From: Streptomyces durocortorensis
GTDB taxonomy: Bacteria > Actinomycetota > Actinomycetes > Streptomycetales > Streptomycetaceae
Reading direction: 5' to 3'
Assembly (NCBI RefSeq): GCF_016901035.1
Contig: NZ_JAFEUF010000009.1
Span: 22,451-54,960 of the forward strand
Length of the DNA: 32,510 bases
This document shows, one piece after another, positions 10,001 to 15,959 of the stretch (within the stretch, counting starts at the first letter, position 1; the number at the start of each line of letters is the position of its first letter). Below the pieces are notes generated by a model. The model worked only from the letters and a program-made list of their open reading frames with translations. It had not been told where the DNA came from and ran no database searches. A program made the translations under genes and the position numbers.

Positions 10001-10302
10001 CCGTCCGCGGTCGGCTGGAGAGTATCGAGGGCGCGGTCGACTTCCTGGCCCAGGTGGGTCTCGTACCGGAGACGTTCCGATGGTCGGCGTTCACCGCTGT
10101 GATGGAGTTCATGACAGAGCAGGGCCTGCCGTTCGAGGACCTGGAAGCAGCCGTCGGCGCCGCCGGCCTGGACCCTGGGCCGGAAGCCACCGATGCCATC
10201 CGGATCCTTCGCGCCCTCCAGGTCTTCGACGTGGACGCGACCGGTCTGCACAGCCCTGAACCGGTGCTGCTCTCCTGTTGGTCGAGGGTTACTAACTCCT
10301 AA
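4099..10302 (+). CDS. Giant (2067-aa) AAA-type ATPase, candidate conflict/defence NTPase
   Basis: The GTG start at 4099 has GCAGGAG 5 nt before it. An N-terminal helical domain (~1-190) leads into coiled helices and then a disordered Ala/Pro/Gly-rich linker (~420-590). A long helical region (~590-1290) follows. A globular segment containing MVVLDDAALAYLA and PFSAVNPY leads into FFGRLEEL. Next comes an Orc1/Cdc6- or STAND-like AAA core: Walker A GGRGLGKS at residues 1390-1397 and Walker B MLIMLDEAD with the acidic pair at 1488-1489. A helical lid and a probable winged helix (~1560-1790) follow, with an uncharacterised tail of about 270 residues. The protein is cytoplasmic. Large ATPases with long helical arms paired with one unknown partner are common in phage-defence and NTP-dependent conflict systems, but no known system is matched by recognisable nuclease or protease motifs. 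The stop lies one base before tRNA relic 2. Confidence 0.85.
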   Translation: MTSPRHGMHLCRESDVPFSVAGEASDTPALTDALEALAQALRALPSPVGAAIEQLQQADVEHALNSTPMQWRRHILGALRIPVAGTRVSPALCRDVLTRMGRDPVSAKSRHAASHLTQPLLNDLLLAADSGEPLTRRWSPVLLRLAGWVHLRVSEEDGALWLWALEQPWMTDGLPPKTIAAVREAARRVAELAPAPQPPGAENDSTCSGTEPAVTAAPQEPVDHDGSVGLQPDAAALTVAVERVERVLAAAREPVRRLADSVSAQSRPADSDLVSLHELTAAFDDALAGFRTFGAEPAPDLGSLRERAVSVAETLASEALRTRLADVDGLRRAPGSASALSAVVSEAREAARALLARADWSQQDSSDAEALGILLRMVELAHSGEERSAEILGLLQEMSAKAPAFLVLAAQCGDLTLGPAPDADLASSPGTDTEPAQDTTADGAAGAVAEPAAGGGTGADSEPGEAAHSDAVRAHGDLDTSGPHPHGSPRTTEPGPPRPGAPADRGVASGPRRDPAPGEDRQPAELPAQPEAPSRSTEAADGSLLTAARHRPPSPAPASAQPPASSAHLPQQRPLPAGKTDPALGSGESPEAVLAPLVAEHRYGAAAALAEQNAEPVCRSSALRISAYALALRSSSGECASRVRAELAGIDVDALVRSRPDAALVTAALLRVVLVTGDAETSAPLQQVAAVLPPSLVSVADEVSRCALQSMLLHSPPLALARGTAELERFLQEAREECQQGLDQLPRIRFNRATEITRLWLAPSGLIGSLLQRAADDDRDGLDEVADGVRKLANGSALQDELNEVDRRLMRSSRSRLEGPARQNLLRLMNDRLRSVDKWVVAARALDVGANDWSVDQVQAMRAAVLALRDHVLDDLSAQSLADDAYTQAAMRAAADSLRLTFDLLSGDTRLDPAEYPAEVVLGRDLLKLPGVRVEEATGRVIPPELTAERIMESARRSWLDVIDSHRAAERFDLAAHLLGLSEMRLLPPGPNGHEELTDESVHLAVGEAARHTAAALEGKRRVLEDSLRRTRVNGVFKEEEERDFEHRLQAPALTTKSDLASARQRLDGLSEELERAHATATAKLRARLMEIPGLKAEDFARVTPLLDDGDLLTAEELISHLSNGESIPDTRYGDHPLNAFFPSVPDALPQGITEELIRAVRNRQRFQNLDALDFSAMSQEFTDQAANGLAGWREMASRRGVRRTEGLSEENLLMPALRLIGYRSLRKPQRDRQRSTTPEHRFLDLQEVRYTGEALVPSFGSALRGRLRVMLAWGQPTPEALMARVQQNPSQESLLVAYFGTLSAHARTLLAALSVGRRPMVVLDDAALAYLAARGNQLLDPAMRVLLPFSAVNPYVSEKRGRVAEEMFFGRLEELGSVQNPVGNQVVFGGRGLGKSALLKEAGRKFTAQAPTAHISMAISLDSTYNGTSAQSSAVWNLIGRRLLEEDALPLPKRVRADATLTYDNVLTGIRTWLKADSSRRMLIMLDEADGFFESDSPRFTETRRLRDLSSETNDGVKIVFAGLHSVQRYATLAANNPFSHLSQHPTVIGPLQPQDAANLLLKPLAALGYQFLEPQLVHRILGHCSYQPFLLQMFAHRLVQTMHAKRREAKSGPLHFIARDDVERVQSDKDLQRSITAAFHDTLRLDSRYNMIANVVAHHAHHHGIDARMTHAELRDECTYWWAEGFRDLDPDQFRAYLTEMEGLGVLAPDPDHRGWHLRSANALSMIGTLEDVDAQLENTSSRQVTERLTALETRHKSAKSHSHCPLTAAQIADILPGRQVSGSEPGRRNLARVVLGSPATGVNRVTTALREIAETTGWKMPHVARRADFERELVGGEPGMGRLVVSDLTVKSPGEQSCLISPELATTRKPDGPGVTRSAVVVAGLEQLTLWASLLSDDQTSGVGVVPLRRFTRHGLRTWSLDQNSFTSEAALQRVAETTGGWPLLVDQLSEQVSRGDSEGAALKSVRGRLESIEGAVDFLAQVGLVPETFRWSAFTAVMEFMTEQGLPFEDLEAAVGAAGLDPGPEATDAIRILRALQVFDVDATGLHSPEPVLLSCWSRVTNS

Positions 10303-10303
10303 T

Positions 10304-10403
10304 CAGGTCTACACGACGATGAGGTCCCAGGCCGACGACCTAGGACCTCACATGAGAGCGGCTGACGAAAATCAAACTGGCGTTCTAAGCTTGAGAATCG
10401 ACG
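10304..10403 (-). repeat. Diverged tRNA-Gly 3'-half relic with terminator, repeat 2
   Basis: Aligned without gaps to 16804-16903, about 71 of 100 positions agree. The match is best in the tRNA part (GCGGCTGACGAAAATC, TCTAAGCTTGAGAATC) and the terminator stem (CCAGGCCGACGACCTAGG). The block TTAGTCGTGG near the tRNA 3' end is the most altered. It starts one base after the stop codon of the giant ATPase gene. It lacks the tRNA 5' half and is an old attachment-site duplication or a site from a different but related integrase. Confidence 0.75.
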
Positions 10404-10707
10404 CGATTCCAGCTAGTTGCACAGCTGTGGCAAGCAATTGACGGCGTCACCTCGGAGGCGCCGTGGTGACCCCGCGGGCTCAGTTCTCGGCTCATGCCCG
10501 TCTTGTCTACCGACTGCTGGCGGGTGTTGATGGCGGCCGCGCCGAGGGGACCGAAGGCAGGAGCCCGGGCCCAACCAGAGCCGGGTGCCTTGATGGAGTA
10601 GGGAAAGTTCTACCGCGCTGGGAGCACGTGCCTGCCGCAACTTGTGTGTCTGATGTGGCCGTCGACCGCGTTCACCGGGAGCGCCCCACGACCACGTCCG
10701 AAGGTCG
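10404..10707. other. Non-coding interval at the left end of unit B
   Basis: No credible gene is seen. Inverted repeats are present: GTCACC at 10446-10451 pairs with GGTGAC at 10465-10470, and ACGGCG (10441-10446) pairs with CGCCGT (10459-10464). These could end minus-strand transcription coming from the MazG-like gene. Neither the PIN fragment nor the 47-bp block found at the left ends of units A and C is detectable here. Confidence 0.5.
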
Positions 10708-11037
10708 TCAGGCCGCCGCAACGGCCTCGCGGCCTCTGCGCGTCCTGCGATGAAGGATCTCGGCGAAGGTGTCGCGAGCGCCCGTGGGGTCGATGTAGTG
10801 CATGGCCAGGAGCGCTGCAATGACGGCGCCGACCAGGTCGTTCTGGACCTCGGACCAGGTGTGGTCGTCGCCGCAGGTGGTGAGGCCCTTCAGGCCGTGG
10901 AGGGCGTGCATGGCCTCGCCGGCTTCCTCGGCGACCTTGCCGACCTGGAGGGCTTTGAGCTCCTCGTCGGGGAGGTGGGCGCCGGCTGCTCGGCAGACGG
11001 CGGAGAGCTTCTCGATGTTGTCCCACAGGGTGTCCAC
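10708..11037 (-). CDS. MazG-like nucleotide pyrophosphohydrolase family protein
   Basis: This 109-aa protein carries the MazG-type helical core: EELKALQVGKVAEEAGEAMHA supplies the EExxE-type metal-binding helix, and a second helix contains VQNDLVGAVIAALLAMHYI. Proteins of this family hydrolyse non-canonical or excess NTPs to NMP and pyrophosphate. The GTG at 11037 is chosen because GGAGG lies 6 nt upstream. The longer frame to 11103 would overlap the preceding gene. It follows the UDP-glucose dehydrogenase gene by 26 nt on the same strand, so it is probably the last gene of that transcript. The substrate is unknown; MazG-like proteins are common on phages and islands. Confidence 0.8.
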   Translation of the reverse strand: MDTLWDNIEKLSAVCRAAGAHLPDEELKALQVGKVAEEAGEAMHALHGLKGLTTCGDDHTWSEVQNDLVGAVIAALLAMHYIDPTGARDTFAEILHRRTRRGREAVAAA

Positions 11038-11063
11038 GTCGGACCTCCGATCGATGGGTTCGG

Positions 11064-12386
11064 CTATTCCTGTGCGGGGCGTCCGAGCTGGCGTACGGTC
11101 CATCCGGCCATGCGCCAGGCGTCGGCGTCGATGAGGTTGCGGAGGTCGACGAGGACCTGGTCCGCGACCAGTGGGGCAAGGGCCTTGGGGTCGGCCTCAC
11201 GGAAGTGGGGCCATTCGGTGGCCAGGACGATCAGCTCAGCTGCCGCGAGGGAGTCTTCGAGGCTTTCGCAGTAGTCGAGTTCGGGGTGGCGACGCAGTGC
11301 TGTGGGCACGGCGTGCGGGTCGTGGACGGTGACGGCCGCGCCGCGCTGGTGCATGAGCGCTGCGATCGCCAAGGCCGGGGATTCGCGGACATCGTCGGTG
11401 CCGGCCTTGAAGGAGGCGCCCCAGACGGTGATGCGTACGCCGTCGACGGGTCGTCCGAGCGTCTGCTCGATGAGCCTCAGCGCGGCGGTGGGTCGGGATT
11501 CGTTTACCTCTTCCGCCGCGCGCAGCATGGTCGCTGCCTCGGCGGCGCCCAGGGTGCGGGCGGAGGCGGTGAAGGCGCGGACGTCCTTCGGGAGGCAGCC
11601 GCCGCCGTAGCCGGGGCCGGCGTTCAGGCCACCGCGGCCGATGCGAGGGTCCAGGCCGATGGCCTCGGTGAGCTGCTGGACGTCGGCTCCGGCGGCGGTG
11701 CACATGTCGGCGACGCCGTTGATGAAGGAGATCTTCATGCCGAGGTAGGCGTTGGCGGCGCCCTTGATGAGTTCTGCGGTGGCGGGGTCGGTCACGAACA
11801 GCGGGATCCCGTTCGCCAGGAGGGGCGCGTAGACCTCACGTACCGCGTCCTCGGCGCGGGCCGAGGGCACGCCCACGACGATCCGGTCGGGGCGCAGAGT
11901 GTCGTCGATGGCGTGGCCCTCGCGCAGGAACTCGGGGTTCCAGACGACCTCCACGTCCTCACCTGCCGGGGAGAGCCGGGCGAGGAGAGCACCGAGGTCG
12001 CGGGAGGTGCCGACGGTGACCGTGGACTTCCCGACAATGACGGTCGGGCGGGTCAGGTGCGGGGCGAGGGCACGGGCTGCGCCGAAGACCTGTCCGGTGT
12101 CGTAGCTCCGTCCGTCCGCGTCGATCGGCGTGCCCACGGCCAGGAAGTGGATGTCGGCGAACTCGGCCGCCTCGGCGAGGCTGGTGGTGAACCGCAGGCG
12201 TCCAGTGGCGGTGTGGGTGCTGAGGAGTTCGGGCAGGCCGTCCTCGTAGATGGGGCACTCACCGGCGTTGAGGCGGTCGATCTTCGCCTGGTCCAGGTCC
12301 ACGCCGATGACCTCGTGGCCGATCTCGGCCATGGCAGCGGCGTGGGGGATGCCCAGGTGACCACAGCCGATGACGGATACGCGCAT
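11064..12386 (-). CDS. UDP-glucose/GDP-mannose dehydrogenase family protein
   Basis: This 440-aa protein matches the full length of the family, which oxidises a nucleotide sugar twice to its uronic acid using NAD+. The N-terminal Rossmann motif is VIGCGHLG (residues 5-12), followed by GVDLD. GTPIDADG and GKSTVTVGT belong to the NAD domain. The catalytic cysteine is C264 in GGGCLPKD. The C-terminal UDP-binding domain has WGASFKAGTDDVRESPA. The ATG at 12386 has GGAAAGGAG 8 nt upstream. Exact sugar specificity (UDP-glucose, UDP-ManNAc or another) cannot be read from sequence. It lies between the SIR2-like gene and the MazG-like gene, far from any polysaccharide cluster, which is unusual. Confidence 0.9.
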   Translation of the reverse strand: MRVSVIGCGHLGIPHAAAMAEIGHEVIGVDLDQAKIDRLNAGECPIYEDGLPELLSTHTATGRLRFTTSLAEAAEFADIHFLAVGTPIDADGRSYDTGQVFGAARALAPHLTRPTVIVGKSTVTVGTSRDLGALLARLSPAGEDVEVVWNPEFLREGHAIDDTLRPDRIVVGVPSARAEDAVREVYAPLLANGIPLFVTDPATAELIKGAANAYLGMKISFINGVADMCTAAGADVQQLTEAIGLDPRIGRGGLNAGPGYGGGCLPKDVRAFTASARTLGAAEAATMLRAAEEVNESRPTAALRLIEQTLGRPVDGVRITVWGASFKAGTDDVRESPALAIAALMHQRGAAVTVHDPHAVPTALRRHPELDYCESLEDSLAAAELIVLATEWPHFREADPKALAPLVADQVLVDLRNLIDADAWRMAGWTVRQLGRPAQE

Positions 12387-12431
12387 GTGTCGACGCTCCT
12401 TTCCTTGTCCCTCACCCGCCCAGGGGAGTCC

Positions 12432-12476
12432 GGGCCGACCGGGTGCGTCACGCTAGCGCCAACACCCGGCGCGGCC
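12432..12476 (-). terminator. Hairpin between the SIR2-like and UDP-glucose dehydrogenase genes
   Basis: A long GC-rich inverted repeat pairs GGGCCG-A-CCGGGTG with CACCCGG-CG-CGGCCC around a loop containing GCTAGC. It starts 18 nt after the SIR2-like stop codon on the minus strand. There is no U-run, which is common for streptomycete terminators. It could attenuate read-through into the next gene. Confidence 0.5.
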
Positions 12477-12493
12477 CTCTTCGTGCAGGTGGA

Positions 12494-13768
12494 TCAACCA
12501 GCCTGTTGCTTGAGCAGGTTGACGAGGGCGGGCAGTGCCTCGGCGGCGGTTGCCCGGCACACCAGGTCGCCGTCCTGGGGGCCTTCCAGCGGGTACGGCA
12601 TGAACTGGCCGTCGCGCCAGAAGCCCTCCGGGTCCAGGTAGACGACCTGCATACCGCGAGCGCGGGCGCGTGCCTGGACCTTGCGTCGGTCGGCGTGCAG
12701 GCCGACGACGAGGAGGGCCTTGGCGCCGTCCACCCACTCGACGTCGGGTACGGCCTGGTCGTAGCGGCGCATGAAGCACTCGTCGAGCCCGGCGCGCGCC
12801 GCGAGCACGTCGAAGTTGTTGGTGATGACCGGGCCGACGAGGTGCCCGGCGTCCATCAGCTCCTTCAGCGCCCACATGGCCGGAGTCGGTTCGGCCAGGA
12901 AGCAGGCGCGGAACATCTCCACGAATTCCGCAGTCTTCTCCTCCGGATCCGTCAGTACCTCGTGGAGGAGCGTGTCCGCTGTCGGGGAGAGGGTGAAGCG
13001 GTGTTCCCGAGGCTCGTGGCCCTGGCGGTCGGTCACCCGGTAGATCTCGTGGAGCCGGTGCAGGGGCGGGATACCCGCCTCGACCGACGTACCGCAGCCG
13101 ATCTCCACCTGGAACGGCAGCAGGTCCGCGAGGACGGACAGGTCCGGGACGCGGGTCGGCGTACCGGGGCGGTCCTTGCACCTGACCCCGGTGGAGAGGA
13201 CGTTCCACGGCAGCTGCCGCACCGAGGGCGGCGGTGCGTAGGACACCGAGGCGATCTGCACGTCCAGGCTCCGGTAGCCGACGGGGAGGGTACGGCCCGC
13301 AGCGGCGTCCTGGGGGTGGACGTCGTGCTCGGTGATCCGGCACTTCAGATCCCGACGTGTCCATAAGAATCCACCGGGAGCCTCCTTCCAGCCGCCGGTG
13401 GCGAGCGAGTCCCACAGGGCGTCGTGGTGCGCGTCGATCTCGTCCGCGGGAGCGGTAGCGGAGTGGTAGAGGTACAGGTCGGTCAGGCCGATGGCCGGCG
13501 CGGCGGTGGTGGGGACCAGGCCGTACCGGTAGCGGTAGTGGATGATCCGCCGCCGGGCGTCGTCGGCGGTCGTCCAGCCGCTCTGTTCGGCCGTGGCCTT
13601 CTCCTGCGTACGACGCCAGATGCCTTCCTCGATGTAGCGGGGTCGGTCGGCGTCGCCGAAGTAGGTCTTCCAGACCTGCTGTTGGTCGGGGGTGAGCTGG
13701 TCGATGACGATGTACGGGATGTCCACGATCTCTCCCTGGAGAATCACGCCTGGATGTTCCGGGTGCAT
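12494..13768 (-). CDS. SIR2-like NAD-binding fold protein with unknown N-terminal region
   Basis: This 424-aa protein has an uncharacterised N-terminal half (1-215) and a SIR2-type Rossmann domain in the C-terminal half. Key parts are GCGTSVEAGIPPLH (224 onward), matching the sirtuin GAGxSxxxGIP motif; ITNNFD (315 onward), matching the sirtuin TxNxD motif; ALLVVGLHADRR; and VVYLDPE near the adenine pocket. The usual catalytic HG pair and the zinc-finger cysteines are not visible; the corresponding place reads FMRRYDQAVPD. It may therefore bind or hydrolyse NAD+ without being a classical deacetylase. The start ATG 13768 has GGAG upstream; the frame extends further left without a better start. 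SIR2 domains are frequent effectors of phage defence, but that role is only a possibility here. Confidence 0.75.
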   Translation of the reverse strand: MHPEHPGVILQGEIVDIPYIVIDQLTPDQQQVWKTYFGDADRPRYIEEGIWRRTQEKATAEQSGWTTADDARRRIIHYRYRYGLVPTTAAPAIGLTDLYLYHSATAPADEIDAHHDALWDSLATGGWKEAPGGFLWTRRDLKCRITEHDVHPQDAAAGRTLPVGYRSLDVQIASVSYAPPPSVRQLPWNVLSTGVRCKDRPGTPTRVPDLSVLADLLPFQVEIGCGTSVEAGIPPLHRLHEIYRVTDRQGHEPREHRFTLSPTADTLLHEVLTDPEEKTAEFVEMFRACFLAEPTPAMWALKELMDAGHLVGPVITNNFDVLAARAGLDECFMRRYDQAVPDVEWVDGAKALLVVGLHADRRKVQARARARGMQVVYLDPEGFWRDGQFMPYPLEGPQDGDLVCRATAAEALPALVNLLKQQAG

Positions 13769-13823
13769 GGCAGGCTCCGTTTGCCGGGAACGTGGGGTGA
13801 ACGTCCCGGACAGCGGAGCGGAG

Positions 13824-14033
13824 TCAGTGGTCGGAGGGCGAGCTCGCGTCCGCCGAGACGGCGGCGGGCTGATGACCGAGGCCGTTGAGGAGCGGGGCGG
13901 CCTGCTCACGCAGTGCCCAGGCCGGTCCCACCAGGCCGGCGACGGCCAGAAGCGTGAGCGCGATGCCTCCGCCTTCGGAGCGTACGGAGCGCGGCGTAGC
14001 CTTTCGGGCGTGGCGTCGCCGAGGCTCGGTCAC
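13824..14033 (-). CDS. Small single-pass membrane protein, function unknown
   Basis: The GTG at 14033 overlaps the stop of the upstream gene (GTGA), so the two are translationally coupled. The 69-aa product has a basic N-terminus (RRRHARKATPRSVR), one hydrophobic segment (GIALTLLAVAGLVGPAWAL, residues ~24-42) and a polar tail ending DASSPSDH. It is probably anchored with the N-terminus inside. I do not recognise a family. A longer frame from 14096 would overlap the upstream gene out of frame and is less likely. Confidence 0.55.
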   Translation of the reverse strand: MTEPRRRHARKATPRSVRSEGGGIALTLLAVAGLVGPAWALREQAAPLLNGLGHQPAAVSADASSPSDH

Positions 14034-14476
14034 GGGGTGCCGCCGATGGCGCGTTCGTGTGCGTCGACGAGGCGGCTGATCTGCTGGTGCAGCCACTCCA
14101 CCTCGGCAGAGGTGAGGATGAGCGCGCCATCGAGGGTCGATCCGTCATCCAGGTGGAACTCGATGGGAACCGATCCCTGCCGGGCACGCGGGTCGTAGAC
14201 CGCGTCCCGTCCGGCCGAGAGCGTGGCGTGGGTGGCCCTCACCGGCACGGGACGGAGCGTCGTTCCGTCGGCGGGCGCGGACCAGGGGGCCCCGCCCCCG
14301 GGCGGACGCAGGTGGTACGTCGTAGCGGAGCCCTCACCGGGGAGAGCGACCACGATCCCGACACGGCCATCGCGAGCGCTGTCCGTTGCGAGGTCGCCGA
14401 GCCGTGGAACGAACGGTGCTGCCGTACCTAACTCGGCTCCCTGCGAGGGAGGATGAGAAGAACGTCGTCGCATCAT
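14030..14476 (-). CDS. Hypothetical protein, 148 aa, coupled to the XRE regulator cluster
   Basis: No family is recognised. The N-terminus is basic (MMRRRSS), the middle contains TTYHLRPPGGGAPWSAP, and the C-terminal part reads IEFHLDDGSTLDGALILTSAEVEWLHQQI, which looks like a small beta sheet plus helix. It lies 55 nt downstream of the XRE-TPR gene on the same strand and overlaps the next small membrane-protein gene by four bases, so it is part of the same operon. The start at 14476 is the first ATG of the frame; a second ATG follows immediately. Confidence 0.6.
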   Translation of the reverse strand: MMRRRSSHPPSQGAELGTAAPFVPRLGDLATDSARDGRVGIVVALPGEGSATTYHLRPPGGGAPWSAPADGTTLRPVPVRATHATLSAGRDAVYDPRARQGSVPIEFHLDDGSTLDGALILTSAEVEWLHQQISRLVDAHERAIGGTP

Positions 14477-14531
14477 GCCCCGAAGTTAGGGACAGCGCGG
14501 GCCTCGAATATGAGCCGGAGGAATACGACCC

Positions 14532-15761
14532 CTATCCGTCCAGGTGAAAGCGGTCGGACATGTGCCGCAGCTTCTCCCTCGTGGCTGCTCGTTCCGCGTA
14601 GACGATGCTGCGAAGCGTTGAACGGGCGATGGGATGGTTCCGTACGAGCTGCGGCGCGATCCGCTCAGCCGTCTCCAGCTCCGTGAGGGCCTTTGCCCGG
14701 TTTCCGTCCCACAGCCAGGCCCGTGCGACGTCCATGTGGTGGTGTCCCTGACGGGAGTTGGGCAGTGCCCCGACCAAGCCCGGGCTGGTGCGGCGGTTTA
14801 TCTCCAGCGCCTTGCTCTGCTTGCCCATTTCCAGGGCCACGCTGATCGCGTGGATCTGCACGTTTCCGGCGGAGAACGTCAGCGAATGCCGGTCGTACAC
14901 CGGTGCGCCGACGTACGCGTCCATGCGTTCCGCCGCGTCCTTCGCGTGTCCGATACGGTCCTCCGCTTCCGATGGGCGGTTGGCCCGAGCGGCGGAGATG
15001 GCTGCCCGAAGCTGAAGCGTGCCCCAAGCCCGCACGGCCAGCGGGTCACCCTGCTCGTACGGCTGTTGCACCGAGGCGATCGCCTTGTCCGAGAGGGTCA
15101 GAGCGTCGGCCCAGTCAGCCGTTGCCCACATGTCCCAGACGCGCATCCAGTCGGCGACGGCAGGCAGCACCGGATCTCCCGACAACCTGGCAGACCACGC
15201 GGCCCGTTCGCACGCCATGGCCACCAGCTCCGGGTGTCCGAGGGCGTGCGCGGCGGTGTGCGCGAACTTGCAGCACACGGCGTAGACGGCGTACGCCTCC
15301 TCCCGCTCGTGCCCGTCCGAGTCCTCCGCCAGGGCGCGCGCTTCCCGGAACAGGTCCGGGAGAACTCGGAGAATCGCGACGTTGGAGGCGGTGTCCCGCA
15401 GGCGGTGCAGCCGGGTCACCTCACGCCATAGCTGTGATGCCGGTCGCGGAACCCCGTCGAAGACGGGAACGAGGTCGTAGCGACGCAGCTCGCGCAGGAT
15501 CGACGAGGCGGCGATCTGCCACTGGCTGTCGTCGGGGGAGCTGCTGTACGGGCGTCCGATCAGGTCGTTCGGATGGACGTGCAGCTCTGCGGCCACCTGG
15601 TTGAGCAGGCCGACCCGGTCCAGCTCGATCAGGCCACGCTCCATCTTCGACACCCAGCCCTGGGACTTCCCGAGGGCCGTCGCCAGGTCGGCCTGCGGCA
15701 TGCCCAGTCGCAGCCTCGCCCTGCGAGCGCGCTTGCCGATCTCCTCGGCTTCTTCCAGCAT
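14532..15761 (-). CDS. XRE-family transcriptional regulator with TPR-like C-terminal domain
   Basis: This 409-aa protein begins with a Cro/CI-type helix-turn-helix (residues ~8-65: QADLATALGKSQGWVSKMER). A long all-helical region of TPR-like repeats follows (VCCKFAHTAAHALG, DALTLSDKAIASV, RAWGTLQLRAAISAA, MDVARAWLWDGNRAKAL). This architecture is common in streptomycete regulators, some of which respond to peptides or small ligands. The ATG at 15761 is chosen because GGGAGGTG lies 8 nt upstream; the open frame continues to 16601 but runs through the divergent dehydrogenase gene. It is divergent from that gene with a 198-bp spacer and is first in a run of minus-strand genes, so it probably controls unit B. 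Confidence 0.85.
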   Translation of the reverse strand: MLEEAEEIGKRARRARLRLGMPQADLATALGKSQGWVSKMERGLIELDRVGLLNQVAAELHVHPNDLIGRPYSSSPDDSQWQIAASSILRELRRYDLVPVFDGVPRPASQLWREVTRLHRLRDTASNVAILRVLPDLFREARALAEDSDGHEREEAYAVYAVCCKFAHTAAHALGHPELVAMACERAAWSARLSGDPVLPAVADWMRVWDMWATADWADALTLSDKAIASVQQPYEQGDPLAVRAWGTLQLRAAISAARANRPSEAEDRIGHAKDAAERMDAYVGAPVYDRHSLTFSAGNVQIHAISVALEMGKQSKALEINRRTSPGLVGALPNSRQGHHHMDVARAWLWDGNRAKALTELETAERIAPQLVRNHPIARSTLRSIVYAERAATREKLRHMSDRFHLDG

Positions 15762-15959
15762 CAGGACACCTCCCAGCCGCCGGACGATCCGGCGCGACCG
15801 CCGGTCTGTCCGTACAGAGTTCGTCTCCTGCACGGTACCCATGACCCGGCGTCCGCGTGAGAGGAGCTGCCAGGGCAGACCTTCACCGTTGCTGCCGGAC
15901 GACAGCGGATCATGTGGATGAGGAACACCCACCACATCGCATTCCACCGGAGGCAGCCA
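15762..15959. promoter_or_regulatory. Divergent promoter region between XRE regulator and dehydrogenase
   Basis: This is the only divergent intergenic region of unit B. It holds a ribosome binding site on each side (GGGAGGTG for the regulator; GGAGGC at about 15949-15954 for the dehydrogenase). An imperfect palindrome, TCTGTCCGTACAGA (near 15816), is a candidate operator for the XRE protein. No clear -10/-35 pair can be named. Confidence 0.4.

Larger units (their letters stand above)
1209..10303. mobile_element. Unit A of the tRNA-Gly island (ATPase two-gene system)
   Basis: The segment between repeats 1 and 2 contains a decayed PIN fragment on its left and a plus-strand two-gene operon (789 aa and 2067 aa) whose last stop touches the right repeat. 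No integrase, transposase or conjugation gene is visible, so mobility is inferred only from the flanking tRNA duplications. Its left 400 bp resembles the left end of unit C (PIN remnant and a 47-bp block). The right repeat is much more diverged (about 71%) than the left one, so the two boundaries may have different ages. Confidence 0.6.

Noticed and set aside
7690..10251. 853-codon frame on the minus strand inside the giant ATPase gene
   Set aside because: It is antisense to clear ATPase motifs on the plus strand and encodes no recognisable domain; typical antisense frame of a GC-rich gene.
11064..12386. UDP-glucose dehydrogenase gene as part of a conserved dcd-udg backbone pair
   Set aside because: Although these genes neighbour each other in some mycobacteria as I recall, here the gene lies inside the tRNA island on the opposite strand, so the proximity looks accidental.
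11205..13366. Long plus-strand frames over the UDP-glucose dehydrogenase and SIR2-like genes
   Set aside because: Their products are Gly/Val/Asp-rich without motifs, and they mirror well-supported minus-strand genes.
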